From contig CAVQCO010000006.1 in the NCBI GenBank assembly GCA_963711065.1, positions 868,001-932,000 on the forward strand: 64,000 bases of DNA, read 5' to 3'. A program made the translations under genes and the position numbers. A model generated the notes under the pieces. That model was given only the letters and a program-made list of their open reading frames with translations. It had not been told where the DNA came from and did no database searches. Shown one piece after another: positions 30,979 to 41,080 of this stretch (the first letter of the stretch is position 1; every line of letters starts with the position of its first letter). The DNA is from Bog-473 sp963711065 (lineage in GTDB: Bacteria > Actinomycetota > Acidimicrobiia > Acidimicrobiales > RAAP-2).

Positions 30979-32230
30979 AGCACCCCCGTCTTCCCGAAAG
31001 GTCCGGAGATCCTCGCTCGGTGTAGCCGAGGAGATCCCCGAAGACGACGTCGTTGTGCTCGCCGAGGCACGGCGCGCCCCGCGCGATCACCCAATCCGTC
31101 TTCGAGAAGTGCACCGGGATGCCGTCCACACGGACCTCGCCCATCTTCGAGTGCGTCACGGTGGGCCAGAGGCCCCAGTCCGACGTCTCGGGATCGCTCG
31201 TCGATCCGTTCGCTCGGGCCGCTGGACGGCGGCGGCGGGCACGCCCGACCTCGCGCAGCGCCGCCGCGAGCTCGAACCGGTCGCGCGAGCCTGGTCCACG
31301 CCGGCCAGGAGCGGCATCGAGCTCGTCCTGTCCCTCGACGCGGCCGGCGCAACGTGGCCCAGCGACGGTCAGCGCACCAGTCCGTGGCGATGACACCGGC
31401 CAGCGCTGCCCACTCTCCGATCGTCGCGGCAGGCGATGGCGATCCAGTTGTCGTCGCCGGCCGACGGGTAGATGCCGTGCGGCGCCATGAGCGGGGTGCT
31501 GGCTCCGGTTGCTGTCGGGCGAGCCCGGCCGCCGCATCGGCCGGCCGTTGACGGTGTAGTCGAGGAGCGCGGGCCCGTTGAGAAGCGCGCCGGCCTCGGT
31601 GCACGAGATGTCGATCCACTGACCCTCACCCGTGCGATTGCGGTGCAGGAGGCCGGCCATGACGGCGATGGCCATGACGTTGGCGCCGTGGTGGTCCATG
31701 TACGAGTAGCCGATGCCCGCCGGGTGCTGGCCGGCGAGTCCCGTGGCGAAGGCCAACCCGCAGCACGCCTGGGCCAGCGGGCCCCACGTCTTGAACTCGC
31801 GGTACGGCCCGGCCTGGCCGAAACCCGAATTGGACACGTACACGATGTCCTCCTTGATGGCCCGCAACTCCTCGTAGGAGAAATCCGAGGCGCGCCATCA
31901 CCCCAGGCGCGAAGTTCTCCGTCACGACGTCCGAGACGGCGACGAGCTCGCGCAGAAGCTGCTTGCCCGTGTCGGTACGCAGGTTCAAGGTGATGCCCAG
32001 CTTCTCGACGTTGTGGTTGTTGAAGGGACCGCCGAAATCAGGTCCGCGGCGCTCGTCGACGAACGGCGCCACGCCCCGCAGCGCGTCCCAGTAGCCCTGC
32101 GTCACGGGATCCTCGACCCGGATGACCTCGGCGCCCATGGCGGCCAGGAACCGTGTTGCTCCCGCCCCGGCCAGCTGGCCGGAGAAATCGCAGATGCGAA
32201 GACCCCCCAGCGCCGTCGACCACGGGTCAC
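30975..32230 (-). CDS. CaiB/BaiF class III CoA-transferase, first of a tandem pair; frameshifted
   Basis: GTG 32230 overlaps the amidohydrolase stop. LRICDFSGQLAGAGATRFLA, AAMGAEVIRVEDPVTQGYWD, then YVSNSGFGQAGPYREFKTWG and SYMDHHGANVMAIAVMAGLL with the likely catalytic Asp, followed by RTGEGQWIDIS. C-terminal CLGEHNDVVFGDLLGY. Frame changes near 32200, 31890, 31525, 31415 and several after. About 413 residues. This is the Asp-bearing member of its pair. Confidence 0.75.
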
Positions 32231-33088
32231 GCCTCCGGATGCGGCGCTCGTCGTCCTCGCCCCAGAAGACCCTCGTGCGCGTTCCTGCCCGGCGAACCAC
32301 GGCATCGCGTCGTCGCTGATGCCGCACGTCGGGCAGCTCGCGTCGCACCCGGTCGAAGGTCAGGAGCGGGTAGTCGGAGGCGTACATCATCTTCATGCGC
32401 CCCCGCCTGGTGTTGGCGAAGGCCACGAGCTCGGGCGGGTACCGGCTCGGCGGGTAGGCCGAGATCATGTGGTAGCAGGTTCGGCCACGTCCGCAGGAGC
32501 TGGACCAGCAGGCCGGTCCAGGGGGCACCGCCGTGGGCACTGACGACCACCAGCTCCGGGAAGAACGCACAGACCTTGTCGAGATGCTTCGGGTTCTGCA
32601 CGATCCCGGGTCGCTGCACGAGGGGCATGCCGACGGTGATGGTCACCGGGATCCCGAGCTCGATGCACTTGGCGTACAGCGGGAAGTAGGAGCGGTGGCT
32701 GGCCCGCTTCCCGTCGCGGTACGGAACGATCCGCAGCGCCCGGGCACCGTCGTTGCGCACCATGCTCTCGAGGTGGCGGACGGCCCGGATGCCCTGTTCG
32801 GCGTCGACCCGGACGCTCAGGCCGAAGCGGTCAGGGTGCTGCTGCACCGCATCGAGCGTCCAGCGGTACCCCGCCACCTGGTCGCCCATGGCGGACTCCG
32901 GGGGTGGTGCGAGGAGCGCTCGTGCGATGCGGTTGCGGTCCATGTCGGCCACGAGGTGCTCGAGATCCTGTGACTCGGTCCTCGCCGATCCGTAGGTCTC
33001 GTCGGTCAGGCTCCAGGTCGAGACCGAGGTGTGGCGGGTTGGCGTTGACGTAGGCATCGACGATCCATGGCATCACACTCTCGGACAC
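32227..33088 (-). CDS. Short amidohydrolase-superfamily hydrolase, frameshifted
   Basis: About 285 residues, shorter than the other amidohydrolases and closer to the ACMSD-like decarboxylase/lactonase size. GTG 33088 follows GGGAG. MPWIVDAYVNANPPH replaces the usual D-x-H start; LVADMDRNRIARALLAPPPE, DRFGLSVRVDAEQGIRAVRH, PELVVVSAHGGAPW (His ligand) and MMYASDYPLLTFDRV (C-terminal Asp) fit the family. Frame changes near 33030, 32480 and 32310, plus one near the end. Translationally coupled to the CoA-transferase pair downstream, 117 bases after the TetR stop. Confidence 0.72.
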
Positions 33089-33204
33089 GCCGCTCTCCCT
33101 CCTCTGCCGCCCTACCGACCGCGCGGCATCCTCTGGATCCACCGGCCACCGGAGTCGACTCCGACGCCGGGTGGCCGGCCGGCCAGCTGACGCCGGACGA
33201 ATCC

Positions 33205-33816
33205 TCATCTCGCGACCTTCGGGCTGGAGATCGATGCTCGAACCTCGTCCCAGATGCGATGGAGCATGGCGAGCAGCTCCTTGTGCCCCGCCTTGATCCC
33301 GACCAGGCGGTCGAGAATGAGCTTCGATGTGATCGCATCCAAGAGCGTCACGATGCCCTGGGCGGGGAACTCGTCGGCGTCGACGCCGAGCTGCTCCAGC
33401 ATCTCGCTCACCTGCCGCTCGTGGAGCTTCCGCGTCATGGTGGACGCCTTCACGTACTGCTTGCAGATCTTCGGGCGATTCGCGGCGAGCGTCAGGTTCT
33501 CGAGCCACACCTTGCCCCAGCCTCGCTCGAAGTCGGTGGTGATCTTCGCCTCCATCTCTTCGAACCAGCCGTCCACGAAGGACCCGTCCGTGCGATAGAT
33601 CTCCTGGGATCGCTCCTTCACCTGCACCGACACGCGCTCCAGGGCCGCCACGAGGAGCTCCTCGATGGTGCCGAAGTGATAGTGCACGAGCGCCTGGTTC
33701 ACTCCGGCCCGCTCGGCCACCTTTCGTGTCGTGATGCCGGCCACGCCTTTGGAGATGAGGAGTTCCTCGGCCGCGTCGAGGAGTGCCTTGCGCGTTGCGT
33801 CTCCAGCTTCCGACAT
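33205..33816 (-). CDS. TetR/AcrR-family transcriptional regulator
   Basis: 203 residues, intact. Helix-turn-helix at about 8-55: LLDAAEELLISKGVAGITTR, KVAERAGVNQALVHYHFGTI. The ligand domain contains a WFEEMEAKITTDFERGW helix. First gene of the minus-strand run down to 27 kb, so it may autoregulate that transcript. Divergent from the DUF35/aldehyde dehydrogenase operon, with repeated CGGGGAT half-sites in the gap. One of two TetR proteins here that could bind the recurring TTGGGC palindrome; which one cannot be told from sequence. Confidence 0.9.
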   Translation of the reverse strand: MSEAGDATRKALLDAAEELLISKGVAGITTRKVAERAGVNQALVHYHFGTIEELLVAALERVSVQVKERSQEIYRTDGSFVDGWFEEMEAKITTDFERGWGKVWLENLTLAANRPKICKQYVKASTMTRKLHERQVSEMLEQLGVDADEFPAQGIVTLLDAITSKLILDRLVGIKAGHKELLAMLHRIWDEVRASISSPKVAR

Positions 33817-33852
33817 CGATCGACTCCTCCGTCACCTCGGCACCTCGTCCGC

Positions 33853-33896
33853 CGGGGATCCTCAGGTCAGCCTATCCCCGCGTCCTACCCGGGGAT
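33853..33896. promoter_or_regulatory. CGGGGAT inverted and direct repeats
   Basis: CGGGGAT at 33853-33859, its complement ATCCCCG at 33874-33880 and CGGGGAT again at 33890-33896 lie in the divergent gap between the TetR gene and the DUF35 gene. The spacing (21, then 16 bp start to start) would suit two dimers on DNA. Candidate operator of the adjacent TetR protein. Confidence 0.4.
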
Positions 33897-33978
33897 GTCC
33901 TGACGGTCGGTCCGGTGAGACCCGGCGCGACTGTTAGTTTCCGAGCGACCGCAGTGCTGTCCACACGGGAGCAGATCG

Positions 33979-34403
33979 ATGTCGTCACCGCTACGCAGAG
34001 TCCCGATCCTCGACGAGCTGAACCGAGGGTTCTGGACGGCCGGGAGCGACGACGAGTTGCGCCTGCGCCGCTGTCCGACGGTGCCGTTACTGGGTGCACC
34101 CGCCCCGCCCGATCTGTCCGAAGTGCTGGCAGCGCGATCCTCCCTGGGAAACGACGAGCGGGAGGGCGACGCTCTACACCTACACGCTCAACCACAGGGC
34201 GTGGAACCCCGACGTCCCGGTGCCATACGTGATCGGGATGGTCGAGCTGCCGGAGCAGCCGGGACTGAGGTTGACGACCAACATCGTCAACTGCGCGGCG
34301 GAGGACGTGGTCATCGGCATGCCACTGCGGGTGGTCTTCGAGCAGCAGGGCGAGCACTTTGTCCCGCTCTTCGAACCTGACACGTATTGGGCATACGCCT
34401 TAA
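33979..34403 (+). CDS. DUF35 OB-fold/zinc-ribbon protein, frameshifted
   Basis: About 140 residues. ATG 33979 lies after GGGAG. RVPILDELNRGFWTA is the DUF35 N-terminal helix; after one break a C-P-x-C...C-P-K-C zinc ribbon (RYWVHPPRPICPKCW) and the OB fold (ATLYTYTLNHRAW, YVIGMVELPEQPGLRLTTNI, GMPLRVVF) follow. A second extra base near 34375 gives an end at TAA 34401-34403; without it the frame runs into the next gene. Partner thiolase is not adjacent. Confidence 0.75.
34387..34402. promoter_or_regulatory. Operator-like site TTGGGC-ATAC-GCCTTA
   Basis: Left arm identical to the four perfect copies, right arm partly matching. It lies 45 bases upstream of the aldehyde dehydrogenase GTG but may overlap the last codons of the DUF35 gene, which lowers confidence. 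Confidence 0.35.
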
Positions 34404-34447
34404 AGATGTGGCACCCTGATACGGCGACCGAGACAAGGGGGCACACC

Positions 34448-35982
34448 GTGACGCAAGAGCTGGAATTTCGACCTCTACATCGACGGGACCTGGACCGTCG
34501 GCGAGGCGGCCGGGACCATCGAGGTCATCAACCCGGCCAACGAGGAGGTGATCGGCAGGGTGCCGGAAGCCTCCCCCAAGGACGCCGTGCTGGCCATCGA
34601 GGCCGCCCGCAGGGCCTTCGACGAGGGACCGTGGCCCTACACGAAGCCGGCCGAACGAGCGGCAGCCCTCGTCCGGATGGCCGAGTATCTCGAGTCACAC
34701 GCAGCCGAGCTCCGCGAGCTGATCGTGGCCGAGACCGGCTCGGTCGGCTACCTCACCGACTACGTGCAGGCGGGTGGCTCCATCGGGATGTTCCGCGCCA
34801 ACGCCACGCAGATCGAGCATGTCTTCGAGTGGGTCGAGGCGGGAGCGCCGACCGCCGGCCCCAACGGGATGACGGGATCGGCGCTGTTCCGCGAGCCGGT
34901 CGGGGTGGTGGGCGCCATCACGCCGTTCAACTTCCCGTTCATGCTCAACGTGGTGAAGGTTGCCCCGGCCCTGGCCGCGGGTTGCACGGTCGTGCTCAAG
35001 CCCCACCCGTGGACACCGCTCGACGCCTTCTTGATCGCGCGCGCCGGCGGAGGAGGCCGGCATCCCACCCGGTGTGCTCAATGTCATCACCGGGCACGGC
35101 GAGGTGGGCGACGAAATGACCTCCAATCCGATGGTGGACATGATCGCCTTCACCGGCTCGACCGCCACCGGGCCGGCGCATCATCGCCAACGGGGCCGCC
35201 ACCGTGAAGCGCTACCAGCTCGAGCTCGGTGGCAAGAGCGCCCAGGTGCTCCTGGACGACGTCTCCGAGGACCACGCTCGCTCCATCGGCTTCGGATCCA
35301 CGCTGACCCACTGTGGACAAGGGTGCATCCTGGCCACCCGGCTGCTCCTCCCCGAGCACCTCCTCGACGCCTACAAGGACGGGCGTGGCCGCCGCGGCGC
35401 CCTCGGTCAAGATCGGCGATCCCCTGGACCCATCCACGGTCCTCGGGCCCGCTGATCCGAGAGCAGCAGCGGGAGCGGGTCGAGGGGTACGTGGCATCGG
35501 GCGTGGAGCAGGGCGCCGAGCTCCTGACGGGCGGCAAGAGGCCCGACGGACTTCGAGAAGGGCTTCTACTACGAGCCCACGGTCTTCATCGGCACCAATG
35601 ACATGCGCATCGCCCAGGAGGAGATCTTCGGGCCGGTCTTCACCGTCGTGCCCTATTCGGGGAGCGGACGACGACGCGGTCGGCTTGGCCAACGACTCCA
35701 TCTACGGACTCGGCGGCGGCGTCGAGTCCCAGTCGACGGCGCGGGCCTTCAACGTGGCACGACGGATCCGGGCCGGCACGGTGTTGGCCCAGGGGGTGGG
35801 CGGCTCATCCGAGCTCGACGTGGGACCCGGAGGCGGCCAGGGGCCGGGCTGGGGCGAGACGCATGGCCGGCATCGGTCAGAGCGGCGCCTTCGGTGGCTT
35901 CAAGCAGAGCGGCATCGGCCGCGAATGGGGCACGCACGGCCTGGAGGAGTTCACCGAGATCAAGGCGATCCACTGGAGCTGA
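34448..35982 (+). CDS. NAD(P)-dependent aldehyde dehydrogenase, frameshifted
   Basis: Aldehyde dehydrogenase superfamily, about 508 residues after removing roughly eight extra bases. LYIDGTWTVGEAAGTIEVIN, VGAITPFNFPFMLNVVKVAP (oxyanion Asn), GCTVVLKPHPWTPLDA, FTGSTATG (cofactor), YQLELGGKSAQVLLDD with the general-base Glu, GQGC with the catalytic Cys, EEIFGPVFTVVPY and GFKQSGIGREWG. The frame steps always in the same direction (near 34470, 35045, 35180, 35390, 35450, 35550, 35660 and 35870). Oxidises a pathway aldehyde to the acid for CoA activation; substrate unknown. Confidence 0.83.
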
Positions 35983-36019
35983 GGCTGGCTGTCGCCCGCC
36001 CGAGAGGGCGTGGGTGCGC

Positions 36020-37290
36020 TCAGCTCGGCAGCGCCGCGACCGGCGGACCGGATCCGCTCGGGCATCCCGTAGCTCTTCGGGGTGACGTCGACGTCCACCG
36101 CCTCGGCTCGCAGCGCTCCCACCGTGCAGCTGCGCACGTTCCCGGTGGGCCAACGGGTCGAAGCTGTAGAACCGGCACGCGTTCTCCCACGTGATCTTGT
36201 GGATCTCGTCGTCGGGGACCTGGGCAGCCTGCAACGACTTCCAGGCCGACTCGGGAGCGTTGGGCCAGGTGCAGTCGGAGTGCGGGTAGTCGCACTCCCA
36301 CGCGATGTTCTCGACACCGATGTCGTGGCGCAGGCGCAGCCCGGTGTAGTCGTCGATGAAGCAGGTGAGCACCCGATCCTTGAACACCTGGCTGGGGAGC
36401 TGGTCCCCGAAGTCCTGGCCCGTCCAGTGATGGTGGCGCTCATAGGTGTAGTCCGCACGCTCCAGCCAGTACGGGATCCATCCGATGCCGCCCTCGGCCA
36501 GGGAGAACTTCACGTCGGGGAACTTGCGCAGCACCGGGGACCACAGCAGCTCGGCGGCGAACACGCCCGTGTTGAACGGCATGGTGTGGATCATCGTGTC
36601 GAAAGGCGATCGGGGCATGAACTCCGGCGAGCTTCCGAAGTGGAACACCATGACGGTGTCGGTGTCCTGGCATGCCTGCCAGGCCGGGTCCCACTCGTCC
36701 CCGTGGTGATCGGGCAGCCCGAACCGATGGGTGTCCGAGTGGAAGGAGACGGCATGGCAGCCCTTGGCCGCCATCCGGTGGATCTCCCCGGCCATCCATT
36801 CCGGCCCGAGGATGAAGCCGGACAGCGACAGCGGGATGAAGCGACCCGGGTCGGCGCCGCACCACTCCTCGACGTGCCAGTCGTTGTAGGCCCTGATCAT
36901 GCAGGCCGCCAGCTCGCGGTCCCCGCTCTGGAGGAAGTACTGACCGCCGAGGCCCGGCCAGGACGAGAAGCACATCGATCCGAGCACGCCGTTGACGTTC
37001 ATGTCGCGGATCCGCTCGTGCACGTCCCACGTCCCCTTGCGCACCTCCTCGAAGGAACCTGGGTCGTTGCCCCACTCCTCGCGGACCCGGCCGGCCACTG
37101 CGTTGAGGCCGAAGCTCGAGACCTCGTTCCCCTCGACCAGCCAGGCGTCGGTGCCATTGGGACGGTGGATCACCCGGGGCACCCGGTCCCGGTACTTGGC
37201 CGGGAAGTGGTCCACGAAGTAGTCGCTCATGGACGGCGGCTCGACCAGATGGTCGTCCACGCTCACCATGATCATGTCCTCGAGTTGCAT
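36020..37290 (-). CDS. Amidohydrolase-superfamily hydrolase, frameshifted near its 3' end
   Basis: About 422 residues. The frame is open from ATG 37290 to about 36150: MVSVDDHLVEPPSMSDYF with DDH, MCFSSWPGLGGQYFL, AYNDW, VSFHSDTHRFGLPDHHG, MVFHFGSSP, SLAEGGIGWIPYWLERADY and WECDYPHSDCTWPNAPES with the C-terminal metal-ligand Asp. Two extra bases near 36140 and 36030 carry the end to TGA 36020. Close to 25763-27009. Upstream lies a TTGGGC-type palindrome, so it may be transcribed separately from the ligase gene behind it. Confidence 0.85.
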
Positions 37291-37341
37291 GCACAACCTC
37301 CCCGAGCGAGCTGACCGGCCTGCCGCCGGCCACCGATAGAT

Positions 37342-37357
37342 TTTAGCACCCGCCCAA
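37342..37357. promoter_or_regulatory. Operator-like site (minus strand TTGGGC-GGGT-GCTAAA)
   Basis: On the minus strand the left arm TTGGGC is exact and the right arm GCTAAA is degenerate. It is 52 bases upstream of the amidohydrolase ATG at 37290 and overlaps the probable end of the acyl-CoA ligase gene. Confidence 0.4.
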
Positions 37358-39158
37358 GTTTTGCACCATCGCTCCCGGACTCCCACCGCGCTGGCGGCGA
37401 GGTCGCGGCGGCTGCCCGCGGCGCGGCCGGCTACCGGGGCCCGGACGGCTCGGACCTCGAAGGGCAGAGTCTCGGGCCGCTCCGCCCGCAGGGCGGAGCG
37501 CAGCACGTTCTTCTGGATCTTCCCGGACGGCGTCCGGGGGAAGTCGCTCGACGAAGCGCAGCTCTTCGGGCCACTTCTGGCGGGCCAGCCCGCCCGCCTC
37601 CAGATGCTGCTGCGCCGACTCGAGGCCGAAGGCGGGAGCACCGGGCAAGAGCCTGACGATGGCGGCGCCGTGCTCGCCGTAGCGGGCGTCGGGCGCCGCG
37701 ACGACGGCGACCTCGGCCACACCGGCCATCTCGGCCAGGACACCCTCGACTTCGGCCGACGACACGTTCTCGCCACCTCGGATGATGATGTCCTTCTTCC
37801 GGTCGGTGATGGTGAGGTAGCCGTCCGGGTCGAGGACCCCGATGTCACCGGTGTCGTACCAGCCGTCGGCGTCGATCGCATCGGCCGTCAGCGCGGGGTC
37901 GGTGTAGCCCGCGAAGAGCTCAGGACCTCGGGAGTGGATCTCCCCGGGTTGGCCGACCGGCACCGGCCGACCCTCGGCGTCGAGCAACCGGATCTCGGAG
38001 CCCGAGATGATCCGCCCGTCGGTGTGGATCCTCTTCTCGAGCGGGGTCCGAGTGCAGCGACGCGGTCGTGGAGGGGTGTTCGGTGGACCCGTAGGCGCGG
38101 ACGAGCGAGATGCCCAGGTCCGTGGCACGCTGGGCGACCGCGAGTCGGGACCGGGGCACCGCCCATGATCAGGCGATCCATGTACGGCAGGTGCACCGCC
38201 GGGTCGAAGTCGGGGTGATCGAGGAGGCTGAGGAGGAAGAACGGCGGGCCCCCTCCGGTGGCGACCCCGTCCGCCGCCATGGCGGCCAGCACCGCTCCGG
38301 GTCCCAGACGTCCATGAGGTCCAGCGGGCTCGCCGCGAAGAGCGGGCGCAGCACCGATGTGAGCCCGATGATGTGACCGACCGGTGACGCGGTGAGTGAT
38401 GCGGTCGGGCGTCACGGCGCGGAGCCGGAGACGTCTCCTCCCCAGGAAGGTTGCCCAGGTCCGTTGATCGGCCAGAAAGCGTGCGGTGCGTATGGATGAC
38501 GCCCTTGGGCGCGGCGGTGGTGCCCGAGGTGTAGGCCGACGAGGGCCGGGCTGTCGGGATCCACCCTCGGAGGCCGATCGAGCGGATCGGGCGCCGTCGA
38601 GCGGCCTCGGACCAGGACAGCACGGTCGTGCCGAGCTTTGGGCACGGGCACGTCGGTCGGACACGACGACCACCAACTCGAGGTCGGGCAGCGTTCGGCA
38701 GGACCTACCTCGAGATTGGCCACGTAGTCCTGCCGGGCGAAGTGATCGGCGGTGATGAGCACCCGGGCTCGGCTCTGGCGCAGGATGTGACCCACCTCCT
38801 TCGACCCGTAGATGTGCACGATCGGGAACCACGACCACACCCAGCGACAGCAACCCGTAGAAGCAAGCGACGGCCTCGACCCAGTTCGGGAGCTGGAAGG
38901 CGACGACGTCTCCGGCCTCGACGCCGCGACGGGCCAGGGTCGCCGGCGAGGCGGCGGCCCATGTCCCCGACCTCGCCGATGGTGCCGCTGAACGGGTGGA
39001 TCCGTGAGCGCACCCGGCAGCTCACCGCCGACGACGTGACCACTCCGCGAAAGGCGATGTCGGTCAGCGTGTCGTCGTTCCACCATCCCGAGTCCCGGTA
39101 GTGACGGGCCAGGTCGGTCGAGGGGTAGCGCAGCTCCCAGTCCGAGCCCGTCGCTCAC
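37343..39158 (-). CDS. AMP-dependent acyl-CoA synthetase/ligase, frameshifted
   Basis: Activates a carboxylic acid to its CoA thioester through an acyl-adenylate. YTSGTTAAPKGVIHTHRTL is the P-loop, RAYGSTEHPSTTAS the adenine/AMP region, DGWYDTGDIGVLDPDGYL and ITDRKKDIIIRGGENVSS the hinge, and GKIQKNVLR the catalytic Lys. N-terminal LARHYRDSGWWNDDTLTDI is typical of long-chain acyl ligases. Ten or so frame changes. The GTG at 39158 is the likeliest start; an ATG at 39184 overlaps the crotonase stop but meets TGA after nine codons. The stop at 37343 makes it slightly long. Follows the crotonase gene on the same transcript. Confidence 0.75.
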
Positions 39159-39180
39159 GCGGCGGCCCCGCGGGAGACGG

Positions 39181-39971
39181 TCATCGCGCCTCGAACCGGG
39201 CCGGCCGCCGCTCACGGGCGGCCCGGACGCCCTCCGTCAGGTCCCACGTCGTCTCGAGCACCTCCTGCACGGCGGCCTCGCGTTCGGTGGCGGCCCGAAA
39301 GCGATCGGCGAGGCCGGCCCGCATGGTCTGGCGGATCGAGCGCACCGCGAGGGGTGCGCTGGCGGCGATCTCTGCCGCCATGGCATGGGCCTCGCCGCGC
39401 AGTACCTCGTCGGTGACCAGACGGTCGCAGAGGCCGATGGCCAGGGCCTCGTCACCCTTCAGCCTTCGCCCGGTGTAGAGCAGGTCGAGGGCATGCTGCT
39501 GACCGACGATGGCCGGAAGGGTGATCGACAGGCCCAGGATGTGGTGATAGCCGAGCCGGGCGAAGTTGGCCGCAAACCGAGCCCCGGGGCAGCCGATCCG
39601 GAAGTCGGCCAGGCACGCCAACCCGAAGCCGGCCCCGACGGCGGCGCCCTGGACGGCCGCCACCACGGGCGTCCCGGCGCCGAGCAGCCGCGCCGCCTCC
39701 ACTGTCCATCTGGTCGGGCCCCTCCGTCGGACCCGGATCGGGGTCCGGGCTCGCACCACCGCCGAGATTCGCCCCGGCGCAGAAGTGCTTGCCCTTCGGC
39801 GCACAGCAGGATGGCCCGGCAGTCCGGCTCTGCATCGAGGGTCTCGTACGCATCGGCCAGCGACCGGAGGACCTCGACCTCGAAGAAGTTCTCCGGCGGG
39901 CGGTGCATCTCGACCGTTGCGACGTAGCCGTCGTCCAGCGTCACCGTCACATCGCCAAAGCGCTCCTCCAC
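39181..39971 (-). CDS. Enoyl-CoA hydratase/isomerase (crotonase) family protein, frameshifted
   Basis: GTG 39971 follows GGGGAGG. VTLDDGYVATVEMHRPPENF, CRAILLCAEG, HFCAGANLGGG (oxyanion hole), VVAAVQGAAVGAGFGLACLA, DFRIGCPGARFAANFARLGY and GEAHAMAAEIA define a crotonase of about 262 residues. No acidic residue is obvious where hydratases have the second catalytic Glu (ARLGYHHILG), so hydratase activity is not certain. Frame changes near 39800 and 39700. Upstream of the ligase gene; divergent from the SDR at 40191. Confidence 0.78.
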
Positions 39972-40190
39972 GAGCTTCTGCCTCCCCGGGCGTGCCGGCA
40001 ATGAGCTGTCGGCCCGACGTCCCCGTGCGGTGACCGGAAAGCTAAGCCGGGAACGATCCCCGATCAAGCGCCCGCTGTCGCCTTCGCGCGAGCTGCAGTC
40101 GGCTCGGAGGTGGGTTCGGACGTCGCGATCGTCGATTCGATGGGTCCGGGTGTCACAATGACGGCAACCGAGCGAGGAGTGTCTGGGCCG

Positions 40191-40982
40191 ATGCGAGAGT
40201 TCGAAGGGCGTGTGACCTTGGTGACCGGTGCCGGGAGCGGCATCGGGCGGGTCGTGGCCCGTGAGTTCGCCCGGTCGGGGGCCCAGGTCATCGTGACCGA
40301 TGTCTCCCTGGAGGGGGCCGAGGAGACCGCAGAGGAGATCCGGCGGCTCGGAGCCGAGGCCGTCGTGCCGGCGCATGGACGTCACCAGTGGAGGCCGAGG
40401 TCACGTCGCGACCGTGGCCGAGCTGTCGGCGCTCGGTCGGGCCCATCGCCGTCCTGGTCAACTGCGCCGGGGTCTCCTCCATGCGCACCCTTCCTGCGAG
40501 CTGACCGAGCAGGACTGGGACCGCAACATGAACGTGAACGCCAAAGGGCGTGTTCCTGGTGACCCGCGAGGTCGTGCGCTCCATGGTGACCCGTCGCGAG
40601 GGCTGCGTCGTCTCGATCGCCTCGGCCGCCGGCAAGGAGGGAACCCCGCTGCTGGCGCACTACTCCGCCTCGAAGTGGGCCGTGCTTGGGACTGACCCAG
40701 AGCGTCGCCCGGGAGGTGGCCCGTTTCGGCGTGCGGGTGAACGCGGTCTGCCCCGGGTGCGTCCGTACCCCGATGCAGGACCGCGAAGTCGTGTGGGAGG
40801 GTCGAACTGCGGGGCATGGACCCCGAGGACGTGCGCCAGGGCTACATCGACCACACGCCGCTCGGTCGACTCTGCGAGCCCGAGGACGTGGCGGACGTCG
40901 TCCACTTCCTGTGCTCGGACAGGGCACGGTTCATGACGGGCCAGGCGGTCAACGTCACCGGGCGGGCATCGTGCTGCATTGA
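40191..40982 (+). CDS. Short-chain dehydrogenase/reductase, frameshifted
   Basis: FabG-like SDR, about 260 residues. VTLVTGAGSGIGRVVAREFA, VIVTDVSLEGAEETAEEIRR (NAD-binding Asp), VLVNCAGVSSM, SIASAAGKEGTPLLAHYSAS-KWA with catalytic Ser, Tyr and Lys, VRVNAVCPGCVRTPM, and MTGQAVNVTGG near the end. ATG 40191 is preferred; GTG 40179 is in frame. Frame changes near 40375, 40450, 40550, 40690, 40810 and 40965. Followed by an acyl-CoA dehydrogenase pair on the same strand. Confidence 0.75.
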
Positions 40983-41080
40983 ACGGAACCGCTGAGGCTC
41001 GATCACCTGCCCGGCCCTCTTGGCCCGACGCGCGCGCGGAGGAGCCGGGTCCGTCGCGACTTCGTCGTAACATCGAAACG

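Noticed and set aside
40065..40078. CAAGC-GCCC-GCTGT as a further copy of the recurring operator
   Set aside because: Only the inner GC pairs match; no better than chance in this GC-rich gap.
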